This document shows positions 62,171-64,000 of a DNA stretch of 64,000 bases, piece by piece (position 1 is the stretch's first letter; the number at the start of each line of letters is the position of its first letter). The stretch covers positions 5,086,501 through 5,150,500 of the forward strand of contig NC_088313.1 in NCBI RefSeq assembly GCF_910592395.1. The letters run 5' to 3'. Source of the DNA: Lineus longissimus. Lineage: Eukaryota > Nemertea > Pilidiophora > Heteronemertea > Lineidae. A model generated the notes under the pieces. It searched no databases, had not been told where the DNA came from, and worked only from the letters and a program-made list of their open reading frames with translations. The translations under genes and the position numbers were made by a program.

Positions 62171-63072
62171 ATTAGAGGCGGCGATGCGTAGGTTACTTAT
62201 AATATCACTGCGCCTACTATAATGCGTCATATTTTGTGGTCAGAGGCATTATGTATGCCTACGTCACAGCTTCGTCGCATTACAGATGTGGTTGGGGCGC
62301 CCATTACACGACGGAGTCTACGCGTAGACATACAGTTCACGCAGGCTCGCACTGAAACAGAAACGGACGCACATTCAAGAACTGCACGCAGACCAACATC
62401 GGAAGAAGAGAGTGCCGACTGGACATCAAAGACGCCACCGGTTGGCAAGGTGTCTCATCACTAGGAACGCAGCGTGACGTCACGAGCTCTGACGTCACGA
62501 GCAGACTACTCCGAGGCTCCCTGACGTCATGAGAGACGCCAGCGCCATCTCCCGAATCAGGACTGACGTCACTAGCAGCAACTTCCACGCCGGTCTGAAC
62601 TCAAAAAGCGTCCTAGTATAAACGCTTGGAAGCCAGTAGGCCTGCGCAGTGTTGGGCGGGGGGGGGGGGGGGAGAGAGGGGAGGGATGATTTTCGACGGG
62701 CTTTAACCCGCGAATCACCTTTTTGACCGCAACGGTTAATTTGAGCCCCAAAACCACACAAGCAAGCCAATTTGACTGAAACTTAATCATTTTCATCACT
62801 TTAAACATACCTTATTCTCAATATAAGAAGAAGTATATTTGAAATGGAAAATAACATTCAACTGGTATGGTGAGACCACCCATTCGTCTCAAACGGAACT
62901 ATAACCGCGAGCTGATTGGTTAAATACAGGTGCGGGACCTACAGGCCGGCCCCCTGGCTGCCATTTCCATTTCGCAAAATTCGATGGCCACCACATAAGG
63001 TAGCCTACATTTTCATTTTAACAATCGTACAAGGGAAGAAGAAACAAAATGATTGGGACATGAAGAGAAAAA

Positions 63073-63190
63073 GTCTACAACACGCGGTATTCCGAGGCGG
63101 TCACCCATCCACGTACTAACCACGCTCGACGTTGCTTGGCTTCGGTGATCGGACGAGAACCGGTGTTTTCAACGTGATATGGTCGTAGAC
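63073..63190 (-). rRNA. 5S rRNA, copy 63 (last in window)
   Basis: Consensus sequence. The 810 bp to its right are ordinary spacer, with the TTTGTAGTC upstream variant at 63257; the window ends about 65-70 bp before the next terminator would be expected. Confidence 0.96.
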
Positions 63191-64000
63191 ATTAGAGGCG
63201 GCGATGCGTAGGTTACTTATAATATCACTGCGCCTACTATAATGCGTCATATTTTGTAGTCAGAGGCATTATGTATGCCTACGTCACAGCTTCGTCGCAT
63301 TACAGATGTGGTTGGGGCGCCCATTACACGACGGAGTCTACGCGTAGACATACAGTTCACGCAGGCTCGCACTGAAACAGAAACGGACGCACATTCAAGA
63401 ACTGCACGCAGACCAACATCGGAAGAAGAGAGTGCCGACTGGACATCAAAGACGCCAACGGTTGGCAAGGTGTCTCATCACTAGGAACGCAGCGTGACGT
63501 CACGAGCTCTGACGTCACGAGCAGACTACTCCGAGGCTCCCTGACGTCATGAGAGACGCCAGCGCCATCTCCCGAATCAGGACTGACGTCACTAGCAGCA
63601 ACTTCCACGCCGGTCTGAACTCAAAAAGCGTCCTAGTATAAACGCTTGGAAGCCAGTAGGCCTGCGCAGTGTTGGGCGGGGGGGGGGGGGAGAGAGGGGA
63701 GGGATGATTTTCGACGGGCTTTAACCCGCGAATCACCTTTTTGACCGCAACGGTTAATTTGAGCCCCAAAACCACACAAGCAAGCCAATTTGACTGAAAC
63801 TTAATCATTTTCATCACTTTAAACACACCTTATTCTCAATATAAGAAGAAGTATATTTGAAATGGAAAATAACATTCAACTGGTATGGTGAGACCACCCA
63901 TTCGTCTCAAACGGAACTATAACCGCGAGCTGATTGGTTAAATACAGGTGCGGGACCTACAGGCCGGCCCCCTGGCTGCCATTTCCATTTCGCAAAATTC

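Larger units (their letters stand above)
52067..63260. repeat. Block of 12 consecutive units sharing a derived variant
   Basis: From 52067 onward every unit has TTTGTGGTC (or its derivative TTTGTAGTC at 63257) instead of TTTGGGGTC, while the form is mixed or rare to the left. This marks a locally homogenised domain. Confidence 0.85.
1..64000. repeat. 5S rDNA tandem array, 63 gene copies
   Basis: The whole window is one direct tandem repeat with a period of 1,008 to 1,024 bp in ordinary units (988 and 1,065 bp in two outliers). Every unit carries one 5S rRNA gene on the minus strand and about 900 bp of spacer. Most length differences come from one homopolymeric G tract. Neighbouring units differ by only a few substitutions, the pattern expected of concerted evolution by unequal exchange or gene conversion. 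No unit is inverted and no foreign insertion is seen. The left edge cuts a 5S gene and the right edge cuts a spacer, so both array ends lie outside. Confidence 0.98.

Noticed and set aside
1-64000. CRISPR array or satellite DNA of unknown type
   Set aside because: Unit length, the 5S gene in each unit and near-identical spacers rule out CRISPR; the 5S gene identifies the family.
1-64000. Bacterial operon or phage region
   Set aside because: The 5S type, T5 terminators, TATA boxes and lack of coding sequence fit a eukaryotic nuclear array.

Overview
The window is one uninterrupted head-to-tail tandem array of an animal 5S ribosomal RNA gene. It holds 63 gene copies, the first cut by the left edge, all on the minus strand. 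They lie in repeat units of about 1,017 bp: a 118-bp 5S core plus about 900 bp of spacer. No unique flanking sequence is visible, so the array continues past both ends. I support no protein-coding gene, tRNA, mobile element or CRISPR array.

The organism is a metazoan. The 5S has the GUCUAC...GUAGAC terminal helix, the animal A-box/C-box internal promoter and a T5 Pol III terminator. The core (GAAAACACCGG, TTCTCGTCCGATCACCG, GGATGGGTGACCGCC) resembles invertebrate 5S such as spiralian or cnidarian types more than vertebrate 5S. The species cannot be fixed from this.

Layout of every unit, read left to right on the plus strand: (1) T5 terminator and 5S gene (minus); (2) a TATA-like element at -32 to -26 of the 5S; (3) a perfect 6-bp hairpin just after an ATTTTGG motif; (4) a 14-bp perfect palindrome; (5) four perfect CRE octamers (TGACGTCA) within 97 bp; (6) a TATAAA box; (7) a G tract of 9 to 30 G inside a purine run; (8) a GC hairpin followed by T5; (9) AT-rich sequence; (10) a TGAGAC/GTCTCA inverted repeat; (11) a Y-box (CTGATTGGTT); (12) a purine-rich stretch before the next terminator. 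The CRE cluster plus TATA box, facing away from the 5S gene, resembles a second promoter. That makes a plus-strand non-coding transcript the most interesting hypothesis here.

Array evolution is readable from shared point variants. There are two two-unit higher-order duplications (4.9-9.0 kb and 57.8-61.9 kb), adjacent-unit pairs, a 12-unit homogenised block (52.1-63.3 kb), and haplotypes shared between units 15 or 24 repeats apart. Structural outliers are a unit with five tandem 15-bp CRE repeats instead of two (18.7 kb), a 30-bp deletion (25.6 kb), a 6-bp deletion (40.7 kb), a G30 tract (10.8 kb) and one probably defective 5S copy (17.3 kb).
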